Source of the DNA: Opitutia bacterium
Lineage (GTDB): Bacteria; Verrucomicrobiota; Verrucomicrobiia; Opitutales; UBA953
Length of the DNA stretch: 30,930 nucleotides
Reading direction: 5' to 3'
NCBI GenBank assembly: GCA_947378905.1
Contig: CANCLV010000011.1
Location: 1 to 30,930 of the forward strand
Shown: one piece after another, positions 15,014-21,855 of the stretch
Numbering within the stretch: the stretch's first letter is position 1
Layout: every line of letters begins with the position of its first letter
Translations under genes and position numbers: made by a program
Notes under the pieces: generated by a model
What the model was told of the DNA's origin: nothing
Seen by the model: only the letters and a program-made list of their open reading frames with translations
Databases searched by the model: none

Positions 15014-17189
15014 GTGGTGCGAGCACTGGGGAGACCATAAGTGACTCCTGGAGTCTGTGCAAGCCGTCGCTGAGTTTTTTACCGTAATCTTTGGCGTAGG
15101 GCCCTTGGGGATTTTGTTCTAACTTAGCTGCAAAATCAGCAAGCGTGGGGCAGGACATGAGGGCTAACATTCCCTTTAAATTATGAGATTCTTTGATAAT
15201 CGATTCCGGGTCGGCACCTTGTATTGCTTGTTCAAACAGATGGATAACGGATTGGCTATGTCGCAGAAAAATACGTGCTGCGCACTTTAGATCCTCGATT
15301 TCTTCAGCATCGGCACTCTCCAGTGCTTTATGGAATTCGTCTAATGAAAGGTGCGAGTCTGCCGCCGTAAATAAGTGATTAATTTTCTGGATTAAATCTG
15401 TTCCAAGCATGGGTTTCTGAAAATAATCATCTAGCCCAATTTCTTTAAGACCGTGGTTATTGTCGGCAGAGTAACTCATTGCGGTGAGGGCGACTAATTT
15501 AGTTGGGCGACGCGAGAATTTAACTTCTTCCTGGCGGATACATTTCACTAAGCTGATTCCATCGAGCAGCGGCATTTGTAAATCAACCAGCGCGAGATCA
15601 AAATCTTTACTACGCCATAATTCCAGTGCGGCTTGACCATCCACGGTTGCGGTCACTTCGTGACCAACGCTTTTGAGCCGTCGCGCCGTCACCTCACGAT
15701 TCACTTCATTGTCTTCCGCTAGAAGTATTTTTAGTATGCGGTTAAAATGTTTTTTATGATTATCGGGATGGGTGGTCGGGTGCGGGCTGGACGATTGGCT
15801 GAAATAATTATTGAGTGACGTTAAAGTTAATGGCTTGGGTATTTGTTTGATGCCACGTAGGTGCAAATTGCGGTCGGCAATGAGCGTTATTTTATCTAAG
15901 GGAATAAGAGTGAGGCTGGGGGTGGTGTCTTGAGGTAAATCAACAATCACATGCGTAAAGGGCAGCGGCTTGTTCATCGATTGATACCAAAATTTCTCGG
16001 CCTCGTGATTACTTGTAGCCAAAATAACTTTGGCGTTACAGTGGGTGAAATAATTAATTAGCCACTTTTGGATGTCGGCATGTCCACCTAGGAGAAGAAT
16101 TTTACACGCAGTTAAATCAATTCGGTAATCGAATTCATGCTGTGGATTCGCTTCTAGTTTAATCGTCGCAGTAAACTTACTACCTTGATTGATCTCGCTA
16201 TGAACCTGGATGTTACCGTCCATCGCTTTGGCTAAATCCCTCACGATACTGAGTCCTAGTCCATGTCCGCCGAACCGTCTCGCGGTCGAATCTTCAGCTT
16301 GGGTGAAGGGTTCAAAAATTTTCCTACACTGTTCCGATGAGATTCCTATGCCAGAGTCATGGATGGTTATATTGACCCAATAGTACGAACCTTGATTTTC
16401 AAAACTCAGGTAACAGTGAACAAATCCCTTATCAGTGAACTTAATGGCATTGCTCAGAAGGTTGATAATTAAGCGGCGAAACTTCATAGAGTCGCCCATC
16501 ACGCTGCGTGGAGAATGAGGGCAGGCCAGGGCGATGAGTTCGATGTTTTTACGTTGAGTGGTAGGGTAATTGAGTGTGACGATTTCTTCGAACACTTGGA
16601 CGGGGTCGAAAGGCATTTTTTCTAAAACGACCCCGCCCATTTCGTAACTTGAAAAATCGAGAACATCTTGGACGAGGTTTTTTAATTCGTAGGAATAGTG
16701 AAAGACCTTTTGCAGGGTTAGATTTCTCTCTTCGGCTTTAGATTCTAAATTTATTTCACACAGTCCATGAATCATGCTGAGCGAATTGCGAATCTCGTGA
16801 CAGATGTTGGCGATAAAAAGAGATTTTTGTTTGAGGCCGAGCTGAGCTTTTTTAAGGGACTCGGCGGTCGCGTTTTGGGAGGTCGAATCGCAAGCTATTT
16901 TAACGAATAACCAGAACTGTTTAGGGTATTTGTCATCGGACGTAATGACTATGTCCAGGAAGCACTCAGATGTTTTGAGTACTCCGCTTTTAGTTTCGAT
17001 GATGCCTGACCAAGTGGGACTAGGCTCTGGACTGAAATGTAAAAAAATCGTTTCTAAAGACTCTCCCTCATTGGGTGGCGTAATGAATAAACTCTTGAAC
17101 GACTGACTGGCATATAAAATCAATCCAGTCTTACTATAAATAATAAATGGCCATGGTAGTAGATGCGGTAGGGAATTGAGTACTGCCAT
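15000..17189 (-). CDS. Hybrid sensor histidine kinase (PAS-like, HisKA, HATPase, degenerate receiver, receiver, HPt)
   Basis: A 729-residue hybrid kinase. N-terminal PAS-like sensor about 1-105, with no clear transmembrane helix, so likely cytosolic. HisKA with phosphorylated H131 in ICHEIRNSLS; HATPase with N-box NLLSNAIKF and G-boxes DSGIGIS and FGGHGLGLSIV. Residues 362-465 look like a decayed receiver (CKILLLGGHADIQ, HVIVDLP, KPL) without a clear phospho-Asp pocket. Next comes an intact receiver 485-605 with acidic pocket AEDN, phospho-acceptor D536 (LVDLQMP) and the KPM lysine, then an HPt domain with H669 (ESHNLKGM). The His-Asp-His relay suggests an external final receiver. No response regulator is adjacent; the clpS overlap is unusual. 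Confidence 0.93.
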   Translation of the reverse strand: MAVLNSLPHLLPWPFIIYSKTGLILYASQSFKSLFITPPNEGESLETIFLHFSPEPSPTWSGIIETKSGVLKTSECFLDIVITSDDKYPKQFWLFVKIACDSTSQNATAESLKKAQLGLKQKSLFIANICHEIRNSLSMIHGLCEINLESKAEERNLTLQKVFHYSYELKNLVQDVLDFSSYEMGGVVLEKMPFDPVQVFEEIVTLNYPTTQRKNIELIALACPHSPRSVMGDSMKFRRLIINLLSNAIKFTDKGFVHCYLSFENQGSYYWVNITIHDSGIGISSEQCRKIFEPFTQAEDSTARRFGGHGLGLSIVRDLAKAMDGNIQVHSEINQGSKFTATIKLEANPQHEFDYRIDLTACKILLLGGHADIQKWLINYFTHCNAKVILATSNHEAEKFWYQSMNKPLPFTHVIVDLPQDTTPSLTLIPLDKITLIADRNLHLRGIKQIPKPLTLTSLNNYFSQSSSPHPTTHPDNHKKHFNRILKILLAEDNEVNREVTARRLKSVGHEVTATVDGQAALELWRSKDFDLALVDLQMPLLDGISLVKCIRQEEVKFSRRPTKLVALTAMSYSADNNHGLKEIGLDDYFQKPMLGTDLIQKINHLFTAADSHLSLDEFHKALESADAEEIEDLKCAARIFLRHSQSVIHLFEQAIQGADPESIIKESHNLKGMLALMSCPTLADFAAKLEQNPQGPYAKDYGKKLSDGLHRLQESLMVSPVLAPHGQD

Positions 17190-17316
17190 AGGCTTTAACC
17201 CTAACTCTAATGCCGGTTTAGTATAAACAAAATCACTTAGGGTGTTTTCTCTAGTGGAATCCTAATGCACAAATATTGAGATGGATTACCCGGACTTATT
17301 TGTCTAAAAATCGACT

Positions 17317-17667
17317 ATGAAGTTTGAGCATCATCGTCAGCCCCTCGCCCCTCGTCATGTATTCGTTCGACGATTATTTCGTTTTATCGGTTATGCTGTG
17401 ATCTTCCTTAGCGTGTCGCTTTCGCTAGGCGTCTTGGGTTATCATTATATCTGCGCACTTCCATGGGTGGATGCTGTATTAGATGCCAGTATGATCTTAG
17501 CGGGCATGGGTCCGGTGTCTGCGATTCCGAACGATGCAGGAAAATATTTTGCTTCCGCCTATGCCATTTTTAGCGGCGTGGCTTTTCTGACAACTTTCTC
17601 AATCATCATCGCACCTGTTTTACACCGTATCATGCACCGACTGCATTTGAACGAAGGTAAAAACTAG
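17317..17667 (+). CDS. Small two-helix membrane protein with a pore-loop-like re-entrant segment
   Basis: A 116-residue protein with two long hydrophobic helices (about 22-50 and 82-103). Between them is a segment DASMILAGMGPVSAIPNDAGKYFAS that has the place and shape of a pore helix plus selectivity filter; compare the ILAGMGP turn with TVGYG. The ends are basic (HHRQPLAPRHVF; HRIMHRLHL). It resembles a 2TM potassium-channel-like arrangement, but the GYG filter is absent. A channel role is inference only. It ends 4 bases inside the convergent DUF1801 gene. Confidence 0.55.
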   Translation: MKFEHHRQPLAPRHVFVRRLFRFIGYAVIFLSVSLSLGVLGYHYICALPWVDAVLDASMILAGMGPVSAIPNDAGKYFASAYAIFSGVAFLTTFSIIIAPVLHRIMHRLHLNEGKN

Positions 17668-18029
17668 GGGCGCTTCTGTTGGTTTAATTTTACTTTGGCC
17701 TTAAGCAGTCGCTTTAAGTGTTCGGCCGGAATTTTCTGATCGAACTTAATTTGAAAAGTTCCTTTGCCTGTGTGATAGCCTGCTGTTTCCAATTTCGCGC
17801 GTTCAGTTTCGGTCATTACGGCTGGGCCAATCCCGACGCTCACATGTTTTTTGAGAACTGCGAAGCCTACGACTTCGTCATCCATAAAATAGAACGGCAC
17901 GTTATACCAAATTTTCTCTTCACACTTGGGCAGAGTTTCTTTGATTAATTCGCGCAACTTGAGAAGTATCGGTTGAGCTTCTTGGGATGCTTTAGCGATG
18001 TATGCGGCTACGTTTTCAAATTTTTTCAT
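17664..18029 (-). CDS. DUF1801 family protein
   Basis: A 121-residue protein of the DUF1801 type (YdhG-like). It begins 'FENVAAYIAKASQEAQPILLKLRELIKETLP' and continues 'EKIWYNVPFYFMDD..VGFAVLKKHVSVGIGP', then a terminal basic helix (KRLLKAKVKLNQQKRP). This family is common, small and cytosolic, with no established biochemistry. The start codon is only 11 bases from the left repeat of the mobile element. Before insertion it probably sat directly downstream of the tRNA-Leu gene, and the TTTTT just past the tRNA 3' end (18036-18040) likely ended that tRNA's transcript. Confidence 0.8.
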   Translation of the reverse strand: MKKFENVAAYIAKASQEAQPILLKLRELIKETLPKCEEKIWYNVPFYFMDDEVVGFAVLKKHVSVGIGPAVMTETERAKLETAGYHTGKGTFQIKFDQKIPAEHLKRLLKAKVKLNQQKRP

Positions 18030-18040
18030 TCATTTAAAAA

Positions 18041-18100
18041 GTGCTCAGGAAGGGACTTGAACCCTTAAGCCCGTGAGGGCACTAGAACCTGAATCTAGCG
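18041..18100 (-). repeat. Left attachment repeat: tRNA-Leu 3' fragment (att)
   Basis: This 60-bp copy is identical to 25439-25498 and, read on the reverse strand, covers tRNA positions 25 to the 3' end plus one base. It lacks the acceptor 5' strand and D arm, so it is not a functional tRNA. It marks the distal junction of the element. Confidence 0.93.
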
Positions 18101-18237
18101 ACAATTTAGAGCAATAACTTTGTAAGTAAATACTAATCAGTAAGTTAAGTACGATTTTTAGCAATTTCTTGTTCAATTTTATACAAGTTCAAAACGGCAA
18201 TTTAGCCATTTAATCTAGGGCACTTTGTATATCGCTA

Positions 18238-18264
18238 ACCCTTATTCGATACTAAACGATACGC
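18238..18264 (+). repeat. 27-bp direct repeat, left copy (candidate arm-type integrase site)
   Basis: Identical to 25352-25378 and in the same orientation. It contains two GATAC words spaced as CGATAC-TAAA-CGATAC. It is 137 bp inside the left att repeat and 17 bp after the stop of the 18282-18944 gene. In the excised circle the two copies would flank attP like arm sites; that role is inferred. Confidence 0.75.
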
Positions 18265-18281
18265 CTTCCCGGTGGGCGACT

Positions 18282-18944
18282 TCATACGCTCAATTCTTGT
18301 CCGCAATTTTCAAGTTCCGAAATCTGTAAATCTATTTTGCTCAATCGCTCTTTCAAAATCTCAAGGGCTTTCTCCCAGCCCTGAGCCCTAGTTAGTTCGG
18401 TTTCCTTCTCAGCTTGGTCGATACTCCACGATATAGATTTAAGAGTTCGTTCTTTCACTTCCTTGAGCCGTTCCAATTCGCTGGGTTCCGCCTGCCTGAC
18501 TTGCTGGGCTTGAGTTACCCGGTGGGCTGGGCTGGGCTTTGCTGGTACCCTAGTCCGATCTAAATGAGTTCGTGACGACTCCTCCAATTTTATACGGTAA
18601 CAATTCAAATACACTTGCTTCACGGTGTCCCATTTAATGAAGCCCCACCGTTTCAAGTATGCCCTGACACTTCGCAGCTTCGAGCCCTTGCCTTTTAATT
18701 CAATCAAGTATCGGCATACACTTTCAAAATCTTTCGGGCTAATTTCGTGGTCGCTGATTTCGTAAGCAAAATAATTCTGTAACCATTGCCGAGAGCGTTC
18801 GTGCTTTTTAGAGTTCCCAATCACTCCTCGCTTTCTTCGTGACTCCATCGACTCAGGATAATTCTCCCAACCGTGTTTGAACCGTTGCAAACTTTTCGCC
18901 TTCGGTGAGCCGGGACGATGAAATACTTTTTTACGCTTCTTCAT
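18282..18944 (-). CDS. Hypothetical protein of the element, basic N-terminus and coiled-coil C-terminus
   Basis: I place the start at the ATG at 18944 (MKKRKKVFHRPGSPKAKSL), which overlaps the stop of the upstream gene by 14 bases; the longer frame reads through that gene. The 220-residue product is very basic in its first ~60 residues (KKRKK, SRRKRGVIG, KKHERSRQW). A helical middle follows (DFESVCRYLIELKGKGSKLRSVRAYLKRWGFI) that could be a winged-helix-like DNA-binding unit. A Pro/Ala/Gln linker and a charged helix of about 60 residues ending in LKERLSKIDLQISELEN form a likely coiled coil. I do not recognise a family. Position and basic character suggest DNA binding, perhaps in replication or excision, but nothing proves it. 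Confidence 0.65.
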   Translation of the reverse strand: MKKRKKVFHRPGSPKAKSLQRFKHGWENYPESMESRRKRGVIGNSKKHERSRQWLQNYFAYEISDHEISPKDFESVCRYLIELKGKGSKLRSVRAYLKRWGFIKWDTVKQVYLNCYRIKLEESSRTHLDRTRVPAKPSPAHRVTQAQQVRQAEPSELERLKEVKERTLKSISWSIDQAEKETELTRAQGWEKALEILKERLSKIDLQISELENCGQELSV

Positions 18945-19401
18945 TAGTCCCTGGACTAAATACAATTCCATTTTCCGATTTCCATTTCTCAAAATCCCGT
19001 TGCGATAATTCTTCAAAAAACTTAAAGCCCCTTGCTTGTCGATAGTCTAACTTTGCTTTTTTATTAAATAATTGTTCTTCAAATGAGCACCGTGCTTTTA
19101 TTGCTTCTTTCCGTAGTCGTTCAGGTGATTTGAAATCTTCAGGGTAAAGTGATACCGGCATACGCACACACACAAACCACAAGCCCGTTTGCGTATCATA
19201 TGCGACTAGGTGATTTGAAATTATCTCCTTCTCAATTTCTTCGAGTGAACCAATGTAGAGCCCGGGATTATCTAGCACTAATTTAATTGCTAACTCTCTA
19301 AATTGCTCACGGCTTAGTCCTTTGCCTTCGGTGTCCCACTTGGAAATCTGAGGAACCAATTTGCCCGATCGTGTGAGCTGCGTGCTTTGGGATAATTTCA
19401 T
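18931..19401 (-). CDS. Hypothetical protein of the element
   Basis: Start at ATG 19401 (MKLSQSTQLTRSGKLVPQIS), 4 bases after the stop of the HTH gene; an upstream TTG at 19446 would overlap that gene and is less likely. The 156-residue product has a segment LSREQFRELAIKLVLDNPGLYIGSLEEIEKEI of helical character. Then come a beta-like stretch AYDTQTGLWFVCVRMPVSLYPEDF and a helix LRKEAIKARCSFEEQLF, with a charged tail. No family recognised and no catalytic motif visible. Its close coupling to the HTH gene and the following gene suggests that the three act together in regulation or mobility of the element. Confidence 0.65.
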   Translation of the reverse strand: MKLSQSTQLTRSGKLVPQISKWDTEGKGLSREQFRELAIKLVLDNPGLYIGSLEEIEKEIISNHLVAYDTQTGLWFVCVRMPVSLYPEDFKSPERLRKEAIKARCSFEEQLFNKKAKLDYRQARGFKFFEELSQRDFEKWKSENGIVFSPGTNEEA

Positions 19402-19405
19402 TTTC

Positions 19406-19675
19406 TTAATTGTGCTTCGTGGTTTCGTCCCGGAGTTCTTGCTCAATGCGTTCGACTTTCGATTGGCTGATAAGGTGGTGCCTTACTTCGGCTAAATCAT
19501 AGCGGACGGATTTCTTGCCGATACGGATAGCCGGGATTAGTTCGGCTTGCGTCCATCGTGAGACAGTATCTCGACAGACTCCCAACGCCTTTGCTAATTC
19601 CGCTTGTGTGAGAAATGTTACTTGTATCGGAGTGAGTAACGGTTCGTGTGATTGGTTATCGTGTTCTATGTTCAT
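19406..19675 (-). CDS. Excisionase-like / MerR-type helix-turn-helix protein
   Basis: An 89-residue protein whose centre (about 21-70: FLTQAELAKALGVCRDTVSRW, AELIPAIRIGKKSVRYDLAEV) is a textbook HTH_17/excisionase-type winged helix. A first helix 'TQAELAKALGV', recognition helix 'CRDTVSRW', a wing 'RIGKKSVRYDLAEV' and a C-terminal charged helix are visible. Such proteins act as excisionases (bending attP/attR for integrase) or small repressors. It is the first gene of a reverse three-gene run and is divergent from the small secreted Asp-box gene across a 168-base gap. That gap holds GCGTATC (19744-19750), the reverse of GATACGC found in the 27-bp repeats, so it may bind both places (inference). 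Confidence 0.82.
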   Translation of the reverse strand: MNIEHDNQSHEPLLTPIQVTFLTQAELAKALGVCRDTVSRWTQAELIPAIRIGKKSVRYDLAEVRHHLISQSKVERIEQELRDETTKHN

Positions 19676-19843
19676 ATATTTTGAGGAAAGATTTATCGGC
19701 TTATGTATTTGATAATCTTGGCAACTACGCCTGCCGTATATATGCGTATCAAGTCAAACGGCTGGGGGTTGGTTCGCTCGTTCTTCCCCAATTCATTAAC
19801 AAAACCTCGACTCATACGGATTGGGTTCTATTATATTTATACT

Positions 19844-20134
19844 ATGAAAAAACTATCCCTATTCATTATCGCTTGCTTGTTAATTTCCGTCACCACTTGG
19901 GCGGGCTGGAGTAATGTCACCGACAAACAATTCAAAAGTAACTATATCTTCGCAAGAACGGCTCCACCGATTGCTTGTAGTGCTGATGGCAAAATTATTT
20001 ATCTTACTTATGTTGGTGCTGATCCCTCAAACGCAGGTAGTGGCTATGCTTCGATTGTCTTGTTCAAAAGCACAGATGGTGGTGAAACTTGGGCTCATCA
20101 ACAATTTACCCCGGTATTAAATCCAGCCAAGTAA
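19844..20134 (+). CDS. Small secreted protein with a single Asp-box (BNR) motif
   Basis: Start placed at ATG 19844, giving 96 residues that open with a clean signal peptide (MKKLSLFIIACLLISVTTWAG, cut after about residue 20). The upstream extension is not signal-like. The mature part of about 75 residues has one strong Asp-box, S-T-D-G-G-E-T-W, preceded by strands 'IACSADGKIIYLTYVG' and 'ASIVLFKS'. Sialidase/Ycf48-type beta-propellers use four to eight such repeats. One repeat cannot make a propeller, so this may be a truncated gene, a fragment that oligomerises, or a new small secreted factor. The open frame is clean and no continuation is found downstream. Only element gene that clearly reads forward. 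Confidence 0.6.
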   Translation: MKKLSLFIIACLLISVTTWAGWSNVTDKQFKSNYIFARTAPPIACSADGKIIYLTYVGADPSNAGSGYASIVLFKSTDGGETWAHQQFTPVLNPAK

Positions 20135-20200
20135 CCGTCACAGTCCTCGGGCTTCAATCGACTCCGCAATTCGCCCACCGTCACCCCTTCATAGTCGATA

Positions 20201-20240
20201 CTCTTATTATCCCCCTTTAGGGGGGATATAGAAATAAGAG
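20201..20240. repeat. Long nested inverted repeat (40-base hairpin)
   Basis: Outer arms CTCTTATT (20201-20208) and AATAAGAG (20233-20240) enclose TATCCCCC (20208-20215) and GGGGGATA (20221-20228) around a 5-6-base loop. There is no T run on either side, so it is not a standard terminator. It lies 66 bases after the Asp-box gene. Confidence 0.8.
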
Positions 20241-20423
20241 AAGATACATAGATACAGAAATCTATTTAACTCCTACGCCTCGGGATTACCGCTTACGCTA
20301 CCCTCGGCTATTTGTAACCCGATACAGAAAGGCAGGGCTGGGGAAGGGTAGGAAATACTTATGAGGCAAAGACCCTAGCACTTCACGATTGAGCTGCGAC
20401 TGTCCAAGTTCAACGACTAGCGA

Positions 20424-20603
20424 ATGATTAACTTAATCAGCAATCTTCCATCGAGCTCTGTAATCGTCCTCAAGTTTAGATCGGGTGCTTCGATTTATTG
20501 CCCGGTAGAAATCTTGCCCGAGATACTGACGGCTTTCGGCTTCGATGAGTTTGAAACTATCACCGTTCACTTGCACCGACCCCGACCCCTACCCGGTAGA
20601 TAG
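20424..20603 (+). CDS. Possible 59-residue small protein (weak)
   Basis: ATG at 20424 to TAG at 20601-20603. The product starts MINLISNLPSSSVIVLKFRS and has a mixed hydrophobic/acidic core (CPVEILPEILTAFGFDEFET) with a basic His/Arg/Pro tail (HLHRPRPLPGR). The composition looks protein-like rather than random, with no rare-codon clusters. There is no clear ribosome-binding site and it stands alone in the structured region. It could be a small DNA-binding or regulatory protein, or chance. Confidence 0.35.
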   Translation: MINLISNLPSSSVIVLKFRSGASIYCPVEILPEILTAFGFDEFETITVHLHRPRPLPGR

Positions 20604-21042
20604 ACTTCTATAACCTCCTCGCTTCGAGCGTGGTTCCGCCACCACGAGGAAAAAAGGCAAATCCTAAACGCATATTTAAGGGGTTTACCATTAACGACTT
20701 ACGGAGTTCCCTCGGCTCAATTCCCGGGCTGGGCTAATCACTAATCCCCAATAAATACAGGGCTTTCCTTCGCTTGCTCGTCTTTTAATCAAAACCTTTG
20801 ACTCCCGATTAGGGCACCGATTTAATCCTCCTTGCGTTCGTGGGGGTGTTTAGTTGGGTTAGACTCGCAAACCCAATGCCCTCTAATTGAAGCGTAAAGG
20901 CGCCGCCAAGGCGTTTTGGTGTCTCGAAGGACTCCTTACCCTTACAAGGGGGTTAGTGGGGGTGTTTCAAATGGGTCGTTTCGGTGCTCGATTGTTATAA
21001 CCAAGTTCCGAAATTATAACCCCCTGACTTGATACTGCCTAA

Positions 21043-21855
21043 TCACTTCTTCCAAGTCGATGTCGCAAATGGCTTCGAAGATTCGGAATTATAAAACTGA
21101 ATATTTACGGACTCGATGGAGCGGAATCTTTCGATGTCTTGTGCGTCCGGTAGGGCTATTTTAAGCGAGAAGACTTTTTCTACATTGGGAGAAAGAGACA
21201 CCGGATTATCTATGCACGATCTAGTTTTAGAGCCCTCGCCTGCAGGGTAGTTTCTTGTTAATGTTATATCTTTTATCTCTAAGACTTCATTACTAGTATT
21301 TTTAACATTAAAGTATAGTACCGCTCCAATAGGTTGGGGAACATAAGAACCCCCACCACCTCCACCGCCAAACGATCCGCCAATCGAGTTTAAGCTTGAG
21401 TAAGACTCACGTGGAGCAGGTGGAGTTACCATCATATACTTAAATTCCGAAACCATTGCCTTATCGTCTCCGCTAAATTCTGACTGAGAAAAATACTGCT
21501 TATTATTGGCTTTGTGTAATTTTGCCCTCTCTTCATTGGCAGTATTTTCATTAGCAGTTTTTTCAGCTAATTTTTTCGCCTCAATTTCAAGGCGAGTTTT
21601 TTCGTCAGCTTCTTTTTTCTTAATATAATCTGCTTCTGAAATTATTTGATAAGAAATAACTTTGCCGTCTTTGTATTTAACACTCCCTCGGTTGTATTCA
21701 TTTATTTGGGTATTGTTTGGAAGGGTGATGTAGCCCAAAGACTTACCAAGCTCTGTCTCAACTTTGTCTTCGGTGTCACCAACCTGAACAGCTAGCACGA
21801 GCGAATTGCCTATGACCAGGAATAGCCCGATTTTTAAAAACTCCTTTGTTATCAT
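21043..21855 (-). CDS. Secreted protein with BamE/SmpA-like N-terminal domain
   Basis: A 270-residue protein with a signal peptide (about 1-22). The mature N-terminus VGDTEDKVETELGKSLGYITL followed by 'INEYNRGSVKYKDGKVISYQI' has the shape of a SmpA/BamE-type module: a 'G.t..ev...lG.P' helix, a turn, and strands ending in '..f.dGkv'. It then has a Lys/Glu/Ala-rich helix of about 50 residues (coiled coil), a Gly-run linker of eight Gly, and a beta-rich C-terminal domain (AVLYFNVKNTSNEVLEI, VFSLKIALPDAQDIERF). Its start overlaps the stop of the Sel1-LysM gene by 4 bases. Function unknown; periplasmic or envelope location likely. AT-rich like the rest of the operon. Confidence 0.65.
   Translation of the reverse strand: MITKEFLKIGLFLVIGNSLVLAVQVGDTEDKVETELGKSLGYITLPNNTQINEYNRGSVKYKDGKVISYQIISEADYIKKKEADEKTRLEIEAKKLAEKTANENTANEERAKLHKANNKQYFSQSEFSGDDKAMVSEFKYMMVTPPAPRESYSSLNSIGGSFGGGGGGGSYVPQPIGAVLYFNVKNTSNEVLEIKDITLTRNYPAGEGSKTRSCIDNPVSLSPNVEKVFSLKIALPDAQDIERFRSIESVNIQFYNSESSKPFATSTWKK

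Larger units (their letters stand above)
20135..21042. other. About 0.9 kb non-coding region rich in inverted repeats
   Basis: No convincing large gene lies here on either strand. Visible structures: a long hairpin at 20201-20240; CGTGGT...ACCACG (20629-20646) after a CGCTTCGAGCG stem (20620-20630); TTGGGTT...AACCCAA (20854-20876). Duplicated words include GATACAGAAA (around 20250 and 20320), TGGGGGTGTTT (around 20840 and 20958) and TTATAACC (around 20995 and 21014). One 59-codon frame (20424-20603) is plausible. A 13-base word TTGAGCTGCGACT (20389-20401) and a neighbouring ACTTCACGAT match the integrase gene near 25229-25274, hinting at decayed integrase sequence. Candidates for the region are a replication origin, a structured RNA or a degenerate gene; none is proven. 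Confidence 0.55.

Noticed and set aside
18041..18100. Second tRNA-Leu gene
   Set aside because: Only the 3' part from the anticodon stem on is present; acceptor 5' strand and D arm are missing, so it is an attachment-site remnant.
18238..18264. 27-bp repeats as a CRISPR array or transposon ends
   Set aside because: Only two copies, 7 kb apart, direct not inverted, no spacer pattern and no transposase.
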